NCBI GenBank assembly: GCA_937872925.1
Contig: CALMUT010000085.1
Location: 1 to 64,000 of the forward strand
DNA: 64,000 nucleotides
Source: an uncultured Myxococcales bacterium
GTDB taxonomy: Bacteria > Myxococcota_A > Polyangia > Polyangiales > Polyangiaceae
Reading direction: 5' to 3'
Shown here: piece after piece, positions 56,279-64,000 of the stretch
Numbering within the stretch: position 1 is the first letter of the stretch
How the letters are laid out: the number at the start of each line of letters is the position of its first letter
Notes under the pieces: generated by a model
Database searches by the model: none
What the model saw: the letters and a program-made list of their open reading frames with translations, nothing else
What the model was told of the DNA's origin: nothing
Translations under genes and position numbers: made by a program

Positions 56279-58123
56279 CTACTCCTTGCCCCCGGGGGCG
56301 GGGGCCGGTGGTGTCAGTGCCGGTGGTGTTAGGGGTTGGAAGGCACGCCCTTCCCCACGCAAGAACCGTGCGAAGAACTCGAAGAGCACGAGGCGGGTCG
56401 TCTGAATCGAGACCACCAAGCCTTCCAGCGCGACGGTAAAGGCATTGCCGACCACCAGCACGAGCGTTGCGGCAAGGGCTCCGCCCGCGGCATGGGACAG
56501 TCCCTCGATAGCGGAGCACAAACCTGCGTGCGCCAACGCGAAGGCACCGACCCGCGCGAAGGACACCGTGTTTACGAGCAGCTGGAGCACCCGCTCGATC
56601 AGATGCCCGGCTGCTGCAGCAGCGCTCTTCAAGCGGTGCTTTGGTGCGGCGACCCCGCTGCCAACCAGATGCCAGGCGACGCCGAAAATTGCTACGAATC
56701 CGGCGCGCCCATCCACCGCCATGCCCACCACGCCCAGGTAAATCACGAGGACCGCCGCGTCGACGCTCAGCCAGCGAGACAGCCCGCCCCGCCAGCGCGC
56801 TTCGAAGGCGCTGAGCAGCAGACCCACGAGCAAGATCGCCGAGCCGCCCACGACCGAAACGGCCAGAAGTGGAAGCGGCGCGGAAAGCGGGTGCACCCAG
56901 AGCGGCGCGATCACCCTTTCAGAGGCAAACACGCTGCCAAACAGCACCCCAAACACGATGGCCATCGCACCGCCGGAAATCAAAAGGGCCGTTGCGGGAA
57001 AGCGCTTGCGCAGTATCAGGCCGAGCAATACCAGCACGGCGCCCTGACCCACGTCGCCGAACATGAAACCGAATAGCAGCGGTGCCAACACCGCGAGCAC
57101 GGGGCTGGGATCCGGTTCATAGCGCGCTGGAGTGCCAAGCAATCCTGGAAAAGTCTCGAAGGGTTTGACCCACTTCGGGTTGTTCAAGACCACGGGCGGC
57201 TCCCTACTGGGCCCGGGCGAAGGAAAGTCCAGGATCGTGGGAACGCCCACGGCGTCGAGCGCCGCGTCGAGCAGCGCGCCACTCTGATCTTTGGTCCAGC
57301 CGGTGATCACTGCGAAGTGCCGCGTATGAGGCAGCGCCGGTACGCTGTCAGCGAACCAGCGCAGCCGCCGCAAGTCACACAGCGCAGCTGCAAGTTCGTG
57401 GCGCACGTGGCTCGCATGCAATGCTGCCCAAACGCCTTCGAGCAATCCCTCGATGGCCGTCAGACGTTCCTTCAGTGCTTGCCGCGCGCCACGCGGCGGC
57501 ACCCAGTCAGGGATGGCCACCCTGCGTGCCTTGGCTGACGCAAGTACCTGCTCGACGTCTGCCGCATCACTGCGTTTGCCAACTACGACGAAGAAAGCGT
57601 GTTCTTCCCCCACCCAGCGTCGCACCAACGGCCGGGCCGGCAGCGCGGCATCCATCGCGGCCGTCCGCGACATGACGAACAGATGCGCGCTCAGGGTCGG
57701 CCCCGCATCACGCAGTTGTGCGAGGTCCAAGTCCTCCGCACCCGGCACGTCGCACAGCTCGGCGAGGAGTTCGAGTTCCGCACGTTCCTGCTCTAGCTGC
57801 TGCAACGCTTCTATTTGCGGTGCAGCGTCGGCGCTCCAGGCCGCGACGCTTGCCAACGCGCGTTTCGCCACCGCGGCTGGAGCTGCAGGCGGCCCGCTCG
57901 ACGGCACTTCCTGTTCGGGCCAGTACGGATGAAAGCGCCGCGCAAGCTGCTCGTACTCGCGCAGCGCCTCCTGGACGTCGCTACCCCGTGCATAGGCCCC
58001 GAGTTCGGTCTCCGCTTCGATCTGCACCATACCCGTGCGCGCAAGCGCTTCCGTAACTCGACTCACGTCGTTGCGATCCGTGAGCACTTGAAACCAACGC
58101 GCGGGGACTGGTCTCAGACCCAT
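56279..58123 (-). CDS. atpI: V/A-type ATPase subunit I (a)
   Basis: 614 residues: N-terminal ~300 residues cytoplasmic (peripheral-stalk binding), then seven to eight membrane helices. The stator half-channel shows VLAPLLFGFMFGDVGQGAVL, the Arg-bearing helix VNTVSFARVGAFALAHAGL and the final EGLVVSIQTTRLVLFEFFARFL. These conserved Arg and Glu positions form the ion path against subunit K. Overlaps the C gene (stop/start) by 10 bases and ends five bases before atpK. Confidence 0.9.
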   Translation of the reverse strand: MGLRPVPARWFQVLTDRNDVSRVTEALARTGMVQIEAETELGAYARGSDVQEALREYEQLARRFHPYWPEQEVPSSGPPAAPAAVAKRALASVAAWSADAAPQIEALQQLEQERAELELLAELCDVPGAEDLDLAQLRDAGPTLSAHLFVMSRTAAMDAALPARPLVRRWVGEEHAFFVVVGKRSDAADVEQVLASAKARRVAIPDWVPPRGARQALKERLTAIEGLLEGVWAALHASHVRHELAAALCDLRRLRWFADSVPALPHTRHFAVITGWTKDQSGALLDAALDAVGVPTILDFPSPGPSREPPVVLNNPKWVKPFETFPGLLGTPARYEPDPSPVLAVLAPLLFGFMFGDVGQGAVLVLLGLILRKRFPATALLISGGAMAIVFGVLFGSVFASERVIAPLWVHPLSAPLPLLAVSVVGGSAILLVGLLLSAFEARWRGGLSRWLSVDAAVLVIYLGVVGMAVDGRAGFVAIFGVAWHLVGSGVAAPKHRLKSAAAAAGHLIERVLQLLVNTVSFARVGAFALAHAGLCSAIEGLSHAAGGALAATLVLVVGNAFTVALEGLVVSIQTTRLVLFEFFARFLRGEGRAFQPLTPPALTPPAPAPGGKE

Positions 58124-58737
58124 GCGACCTCGCTTTGCACGTCAGCGAATAGCAGCCGCCGCAGGAGCGCACCGCGCAGCCGCTCCAAGTCGAAAAACGC
58201 CAGCGCCAAGTAGCAGAAAGCCGCCACCGGCTGCTCGGCCTGCGCACGAAAGCGACGCGCGGTGTCACGTTCGAGAGCAGCGCGCAGCCGCCAGCCATCT
58301 TCGCTCGGCGGCGCGGCCGCCATGCGCAGCCGGTGCCGCAATATTTCCTCGATGAAAGCGTCGACTTCCGCGCGTTCGCGGGCTCGCATCGACGGCAAAA
58401 CGGCCCGCAATTCCTCCAGGGCGCCAAGGCGAAACTCCGCTGGCTCCGTCCAGCGCGCAAGCAGCTCGAATACCGGAGTCCACACGGCGGGATACCAAGT
58501 GGCAACTTCCAAAACGTGGACCGCGAACGCGCGACGCAACGCGGAGTCGACGGCGTCCGCGTCGGAGTCGCCATGAATGGCCGACAACCATGGGCGCAGT
58601 TCGCTGGCGCGCGCCGCCTCAAGGAAGTGCGCCCAAGAGCCACTGGCGTGAAGCCGCCGCCAAGTGCGTTCCTGCGGCCGCGCGCCCAGGCGCGCCTGGA
58701 CGCGTGTCTGGCCATAGGCAAAGTCTACGCGGCTCAC
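58114..58737 (-). CDS. atpC: V/A-type ATPase subunit C-like (short)
   Basis: 207 residues from a GTG that overlaps the G gene by four bases. It has the helical, charged pattern of subunit C/AC39 (VDFAYGQTRVQARLG at the start, SWAHFLEAA, WLSAIH, AFCYLALAFFDLERLRGALL at the end) and its position between G and I fits. It is about two thirds the length of usual C subunits (~320-340), so one of the family's repeated domains may be missing. C joins the rotor to the membrane ring. Assignment rests partly on operon position. Confidence 0.6.
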   Translation of the reverse strand: MSRVDFAYGQTRVQARLGARPQERTWRRLHASGSWAHFLEAARASELRPWLSAIHGDSDADAVDSALRRAFAVHVLEVATWYPAVWTPVFELLARWTEPAEFRLGALEELRAVLPSMRARERAEVDAFIEEILRHRLRMAAAPPSEDGWRLRAALERDTARRFRAQAEQPVAAFCYLALAFFDLERLRGALLRRLLFADVQSEVAWV

Positions 58738-59102
58738 GTGCCCTCCTGCGTGTCGGCGTTGCCCAGCAGCCAATCCACGACGTCACCGACCGCCGCACCG
58801 AGTAGTGCTTCGTCGGCGAGACTGCGCTGCGAGGCACGCTGCCGATCCGCGAACTCTTCCCGAAGCACGGCAATCTGTTCTTCCGCGAGCGAAAGGCCGC
58901 GCTCGTGAACGCGACGGGCGCGCGCATCCGCCCGCTTCGCGATCCGCCGCGCGTCCGCACGCGCGGCGGCGACGACGCCCTCGGCCATCCGGGACGCTTC
59001 GGCCACTTGCTGCTCCGCGTCGCGTTCGGCTTCGAGTACCGCGTCAATGCTGGGGCTCCCCCCCGGCTGGGCCATGATCCCCACGGATGCAGCAACCTCC
59101 AT
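58734..59102 (-). CDS. V/A-type ATPase G/H-type peripheral-stalk subunit
   Basis: Up to 122 residues; the ATG at 59075 (nine codons in) or the GTG at 59084, which follows a GGAGG, may be the true start. One long Ala/Arg/Glu helix (VLEAERDAEQQVAEASRMAE, ARADARRIAKRADARARRV), typical of the coiled-coil G/H subunit that pairs with E. First gene of the operon. The C-terminal end overlaps the GTG of the C gene. Confidence 0.75.
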   Translation of the reverse strand: MEVAASVGIMAQPGGSPSIDAVLEAERDAEQQVAEASRMAEGVVAAARADARRIAKRADARARRVHERGLSLAEEQIAVLREEFADRQRASQRSLADEALLGAAVGDVVDWLLGNADTQEGT

Positions 59103-59535
59103 GCCACCATTGCCGCACCGTTCTCCCTATGAATCCGCGTAACTGCTGCGCGCCACCCATCGCCGTCGGCAACAATTGCGACAGGCGCGTGGGTCCTTTG
59201 CACGCCGGGACGGTCCCCCTCGCCTAGCCTCCTGGGTGCTTTCGGTGCGCCGTGGCGGCGAGCACCCTCGGCGCGTTGCTGCCCAGTGGGGCGTGACAGG
59301 CCCCGCGCTGAAGGGCGAAACTCATCGCTTTCGCCGCCGCGAAGGGAAACCTCGCCAAATGCCTTTACGTCTCCAGGTGAGTCGCCCACAATTCGCCAGA
59401 TCGTGAAAGCGAAGCCACTGCACAGAGAATGAACCCCTGAGCGGATCCGGCGGCGCCGGGTCACGACATCTGCGGTGATCTTCCGATAGGCGCGTTCGCT
59501 GAAGGCGGCCGGGAAGAAGGCCGAATGGAGCGAAC
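59103..59535. other. Divergent intergenic region, 433 bp
   Basis: It lies between the ATPase operon (minus) and the acyl-CoA-dehydrogenase-like gene (plus). It must hold both promoters. No terminator, RNA gene, repeat array or credible small gene is seen; GGAG lies just before the ATG at 59536. Confidence 0.5.
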
Positions 59536-60660
59536 ATGTCGAAGCAATACCTTGAGCTAGTTAAAGAGCTCACCCAAAATGTAGTCCGTGAACACGCGGT
59601 CGCCGTGGACAAGACCGGCGAATTCCCCAAAGCATCTATAGACGCCTTTCTAGCATCGCCACTGGCAGGCTTGCTCAACGGCACGGCAGTCGGCGGCATG
59701 GGTCTCGGCCTGCGACAGGCGACGAAGGTGGTGGAGCAGATCGCTCAATACTGCGGCTCGACAGCGATGATCGTGACGATGCACTACGCAGGCGCCACGG
59801 TGATCGAAAAACTCGGTACAGAGAACGCACGCAGAGACATCGCCACCGGCAAGCATCTGAGCACGCTGGCCTTCTCAGAGCGCGGCTCGCGCAGCCATTT
59901 CTGGGTGTCCAATTGCACGGCGGAGAAACACCCCAAGGGCATCAAGCTCAACGGCGAAAAAGGCTGGGTCACCTCCTCGGGTCACGCAACGGCATTTGTG
60001 TGGTCGAGCAAACCCGTCGATGGCGACGAACTCTCCACCCTGTGGTTGGTGCCGCGAGAGAGCGCCGGCCTGCTCCCCTCCACAGAAGCGTTCGATGGCA
60101 TCGGCCTGCGCGGCAACGATTCGCGTCCTGTCACGGCCAAGGACGTGATCATTCCCGATGACAACCGGCTCGGCGAGCATGGCGACGGCTTCAAGATCAT
60201 GCTCGAGGTGGTGTTGCCCAGCTTCAATGCGCTGATCGCATCGGTAGCGGTGGGCATCATGGAAGCGGCAACCACAGCCACGGCGGCCCACGCTGCCGGA
60301 ACCAAGCTGGAGCACCTGAGCTCACCGCTCTGCGAGCTGCCGACCATACGTGCCTACATCGCCCGCATGCGCTGCAAAACCGACATGGCTCGCGCGCTGC
60401 TCCTGGACACGGTCAGCGCGCTGGAGGTTGGACGTGAAGACGCTGTACTGCGCGTGCTGCAAAGCAAGGCCGTGTGTGGAGAAGCCGCAACCGAAGTCAC
60501 CGATCTGGCCATGCGCGTTTGCGGCGGCGCTGCGTTCCGCAAGGACGTCGGCGTCGATCGGCATTTCCGGGACGCGCGCGCGGGCACGGTCATGGCGCCG
60601 ACAACGGATCAGCTCTACGACTTCATCGGCAAGGCCGCTTGCGGCATGGACGTATTCTAA
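59536..60660 (+). CDS. Acyl-CoA-dehydrogenase-fold flavoprotein lacking the catalytic Glu
   Basis: 374 residues with the three-part ACAD fold: an N-terminal helical domain, a middle beta domain (LSTLAFSERGS, GEKGWVTSSGHA, LRGNDSRPV) and a C-terminal helical domain. The end reads FRDARAGTVMAPTTD: aligned on RDA(K/R), Ala stands where true dehydrogenases have the catalytic Glu of YEGT. This places it with the flavin-dependent monooxygenase-like (class D, DszC/HpaB-related) or other non-dehydrogenase branch. Its real substrate is unknown. First gene of a three-gene cluster; 17 bases separate it from the next. Confidence 0.8.
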   Translation: MSKQYLELVKELTQNVVREHAVAVDKTGEFPKASIDAFLASPLAGLLNGTAVGGMGLGLRQATKVVEQIAQYCGSTAMIVTMHYAGATVIEKLGTENARRDIATGKHLSTLAFSERGSRSHFWVSNCTAEKHPKGIKLNGEKGWVTSSGHATAFVWSSKPVDGDELSTLWLVPRESAGLLPSTEAFDGIGLRGNDSRPVTAKDVIIPDDNRLGEHGDGFKIMLEVVLPSFNALIASVAVGIMEAATTATAAHAAGTKLEHLSSPLCELPTIRAYIARMRCKTDMARALLLDTVSALEVGREDAVLRVLQSKAVCGEAATEVTDLAMRVCGGAAFRKDVGVDRHFRDARAGTVMAPTTDQLYDFIGKAACGMDVF

Positions 60661-60677
60661 TCGGAGGCGTGACCAGG

Positions 60678-61529
60678 ATGACCAGCAAGACACTGATCTT
60701 GGGCGCCGTCGCCTACGACCCGAAGGTCGTCACCATTTGGGACGGGTTCAAAGCGTACTTCGCGGAGCGTGGTCTCGACTTCGACTACGTGCTGTATTCC
60801 AACTACGAGCGCCAAGTGCGCGGGCACTTCGAAGCGCAGTACCAAGTGGCCTGGAACTCGCCACTGGCCTGGCTGCAGGCCGAGCGCGTGGCACGGGAGC
60901 GGGGCCGGGTGGCGCGCGCCGTCGCCATGCGCGACACCGACCAAGACCTGACCAGCGTCGTCATCGTCAAAACCGACGGAGGCATCAACGCCATCGAAGA
61001 CCTGAAGGGAAAGACCGTGGGCGTCGGCGCGGCAGATTCCCCGCAGGCCACGCTGATCCCACTGCTGCACTTGGCGGAGGCAGGGCTGGAACCCGGCCGC
61101 GACTTCGAAGTCAAGCGCTTCGACAAGCTGCTCGGCAAGCACGGCGATCACATTGGAGGCGAACGCGACGCGGCAAAGGCGCTGTTCGCCGGCGAAGTGG
61201 ATGCGTGCTGCATGATCGACGGCAATCACCTGCTTTTCACCCGGGAAGGCACGCTGCCGGCGAACGGCACCCGGGTGCTGGCGCAGACGGCGAAGTACGA
61301 TCACTGCAACTTCACGGTCCTGGACGACGCGCCGACGGATTTGATCGAGCAGTTCGTGACGCTGCTGCTGGCCATGTCCTACGACGACGCGGAGGTGCGA
61401 CCACTGCTCGACCTCGAAGGCCTCAAGCAGTGGAAGCCCGGTCGCGTCCTTGGCTACGCGTCTTTGGAGCGTGCGGTGGCGCGTTTCGACACGCTGGCGC
61501 CGTTCCTTGCGGAGCTGGGCATCCGCTAG
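60678..61529 (+). CDS. Substrate-binding-protein-fold protein without a signal peptide
   Basis: 283 residues from the ATG at 60678, with GGAGG upstream. It shows the periplasmic-binding-protein type II pattern of the phosphonate/sulfonate/nitrate class (LILGAVAYDPKVVTIWDGF, YVLYSNYERQVRGHFEAQ, LKGKTVGVGAADSPQAT, LFAGEVDACCMIDGNH). There is no signal peptide or lipobox, so the protein stays in the cytoplasm and cannot be a normal ABC binding protein; no permease or ATPase gene is near. Cytoplasmic proteins of this fold can be enzymes or ligand carriers (for example Thi5- or MqnA-like), but no specific motif links it to those. Lies between the ACAD-like and TusA-ferritin genes. Confidence 0.75.
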   Translation: MTSKTLILGAVAYDPKVVTIWDGFKAYFAERGLDFDYVLYSNYERQVRGHFEAQYQVAWNSPLAWLQAERVARERGRVARAVAMRDTDQDLTSVVIVKTDGGINAIEDLKGKTVGVGAADSPQATLIPLLHLAEAGLEPGRDFEVKRFDKLLGKHGDHIGGERDAAKALFAGEVDACCMIDGNHLLFTREGTLPANGTRVLAQTAKYDHCNFTVLDDAPTDLIEQFVTLLLAMSYDDAEVRPLLDLEGLKQWKPGRVLGYASLERAVARFDTLAPFLAELGIR

Positions 61530-61535
61530 CGGCTC

Positions 61536-62738
61536 ATGCTCAAGCTAGATCTGGACGATCTGAGCTTTGCCGAGGGAGGCCACGTGCTCTTGCGGCACGC
61601 GCTGCGTAGCGTCGATGTGGGACAGGTCGTGGCAGTACACGGCGCTGCTCCTGCCCTGTCTGTGCATGTCGCGGCGTGGTGCCGCGGCGAAGGGCACAGC
61701 CTGGTAACGGCCGACGGCGAGTCCGCAGCCGAAAAAGACGCCGTCGTGACGATACGACGTGGATCCGCGGAAAGCGCGCGCTGGAGTGACGCCGAACGCG
61801 CGGGCACCCCTTCCCTGGACGGGGTCGTCGAACGCCCCAAAGCGAGCTGGGGTCTCGCCGCGCGTGGCGCCAGCGTGGAACGTGGCGGCGCAGCGTTCGA
61901 CTTTCGCCTGAACGAAAAGCGCGTGCTGTGGGCCGACGATGCCGCGCGTCTGTACCAACAGGCTGTCGCCGCGCAATGGGATCCACAAAGCGCCATCGAC
62001 TGGAACGCGCCCTGCGACCTGCCCGCGGAAGTGGAAGACGCCGTGGTGCAGGTCATGACGTACCTGATCGAAAACGAAACTGCCGCGTTGCTGGTGCCGG
62101 CGCGGTTCCTTTCGCAGCTGCATCCGCACTTCCGCGAGGTCATGCAGCTGCTAGCGGTGCAAACCGCCGACGAAGCCCGGCACATCGAGGTCTTCACGCG
62201 ACGCGCGCTGCTCAAGCGTGACCTGCTCGGGCTCTCCACCGTCGGCGGGCAGGCGTCCCTGAAGACCTTGGTCGACGAGCCTGATTTTGCGCTGTCTTCC
62301 CTGTTACTGAGCGTGCTGGGCGAGGGCAGCTTCTTGAGTCTGCTCTGGTTCTTGAACACGCACGGGCCAGATCCGATCACGCGGCAGATCGCACAGTTGG
62401 CGGCCCAGGACGAAGCGCGCCACGTTGCATTCGGCATGGCGCACCTCGAGCACCAGCTCGCTGCAGACCCGTCGCTGCTAGAACGCATGCGCAGCGCGAT
62501 CCAACGCCGCCACGACGCGCTTTCGTCAACAGCTGGCCTCAACGATCTCGTCTATGACGCACTGATCGTGTTGGCGGCCGGCGCGTGGACTCCTGCCGCC
62601 ATTCGCACCGGCTTCCAGCGCGTTGCCGACTTAGTCCAAGACATGCATTCCGGGCGCACCCGCCGCTTGCTGCGCCTGGGGTTTTCGGACGCCGAGGCGG
62701 ACGAGCTGTCCGCGCTCCACACCAAGAACTTCATGTAG
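61536..62738 (+). CDS. TusA-like domain fused to diiron ferritin-like domain
   Basis: 400 residues starting six bases after the previous stop. Residues ~1-75 resemble the small TusA/SirA fold (LDLDDLSFAEGGHVLLRHALRSVDVGQVVAVHG), but the CPxP active-site motif is missing, so sulfur transfer by that Cys is not expected. After a ~60-residue linker comes a ferritin-like domain (about 135-390) with a full two-iron ligand set: Glu179/181, E213-x-x-H216 (DEARHIEVF), Glu263 and E293-x-x-H296 (DEARHVAFG). This resembles the R2/AurF-type oxygenase or oxidase family. With the flavoprotein upstream it suggests an O2-dependent oxidation pathway. Confidence 0.8.
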   Translation: MLKLDLDDLSFAEGGHVLLRHALRSVDVGQVVAVHGAAPALSVHVAAWCRGEGHSLVTADGESAAEKDAVVTIRRGSAESARWSDAERAGTPSLDGVVERPKASWGLAARGASVERGGAAFDFRLNEKRVLWADDAARLYQQAVAAQWDPQSAIDWNAPCDLPAEVEDAVVQVMTYLIENETAALLVPARFLSQLHPHFREVMQLLAVQTADEARHIEVFTRRALLKRDLLGLSTVGGQASLKTLVDEPDFALSSLLLSVLGEGSFLSLLWFLNTHGPDPITRQIAQLAAQDEARHVAFGMAHLEHQLAADPSLLERMRSAIQRRHDALSSTAGLNDLVYDALIVLAAGAWTPAAIRTGFQRVADLVQDMHSGRTRRLLRLGFSDAEADELSALHTKNFM

Positions 62739-63009
62739 GTAGCCGCGACTCGCTCTTCTCAACTAGAGGGCCGAGCCAACGCCACCGCGTCCGGACTCGA
62801 TCTAAGCGACCTCGGCGAGCGCCTCCTCTAACAGGGAAAGCACGCCCAGGTGCCGCGCACGCAGCCGATCGGCGGCGCATTCATTGCGGAGACGCGCCCC
62901 TTGCCGCCGGGACCGTTCTGTAAAAGGCTGCGCGCAGTTTTTCCAGCCGCCGCGACCAGGGCGGCCCGTAATCCGCCGCAACGCGGCCCAGACCCACGAG
63001 GAAGATGCG

Positions 63010-64000
<991 letters not shown>

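Overview
The window looks like a chromosome segment of a GC-rich myxobacterium, most likely of the Polyangiaceae/Sorangiineae type. The evidence is the density of lipoproteins with Gly/Ser/Ala-rich linkers, three proteins with MYXO-CTERM-like tails (Cys, hydrophobic helix, Arg cluster), thrombospondin type 3 Ca-binding repeats, FHA- and GAF-coupled sigma-54 activators, a MopE-like protein with a DUF5648-type end, and large sensor kinases. No rRNA, tRNA, transposase, CRISPR array or phage gene was recognised. The assignment rests on protein style, not on a marker gene.

Layout. 0-5 kb is a rearranged, repeat-rich stretch: a 73-bp tandem repeat, a broken DUF559 endonuclease end plus an apparently intact DUF559 gene, an 18-bp GTGCAC-centred array, a four-helix-bundle gene with a hairpin over its ribosome binding site, and a truncated copy of the 3' end of a metallophosphoesterase whose intact copy lies 1.8 kb away. 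5-20 kb holds prmA, two paralogous lipoproteins, a GT39 glycosyltransferase coupled to a protein phosphatase, two sigma-54 activators around a metallo-beta-lactamase-fold gene, a pair of cell-wall enzymes on Ca-binding stalks (LAS/VanY-type peptidase and SpoIID-type), and a fused cobA-hemD. 20-28 kb holds a GYF-GAF protein, small lipoproteins (one with two haem-binding motifs) and a heterodimeric ABC exporter.

28-36 kb is a tightly coupled five-gene operon: a hybrid histidine kinase, a second membrane kinase whose phospho-accepting His is replaced by Gln, a FecR-like protein, a large Ig-like/outer-membrane-barrel protein and a LamG lipoprotein. It reads as an envelope-sensing module. 36-41 kb holds more lipoproteins, a DCC-family protein, a MopE-like protein, a 60-residue protein and a small beta-barrel.

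41-51 kb is a complete uptake [NiFe]-hydrogenase operon on the minus strand, in transcription order hyaA-hyaB-hyaC-hyaD-hypA-hypB-hypF-hypC-hypD-hypE, with almost every junction overlapping. The small subunit lacks one canonical cysteine ligand of the proximal iron-sulfur cluster (Asn instead). 51-59 kb is a complete V/A-type ATPase operon (G-C-I-K-F-E-A-B-D). The hydrogenase would feed electrons to quinone through a cytochrome b and the ATPase would couple to the ion gradient; that functional link is inference from adjacency.

59.5-62.7 kb carries three genes that I think form a little-studied oxidative system: an acyl-CoA-dehydrogenase-fold protein lacking the catalytic Glu, a substrate-binding-protein fold without a signal peptide, and a TusA-like domain fused to a diiron ferritin-like domain. 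The window ends inside a 3-hydroxyacyl-CoA dehydrogenase gene.
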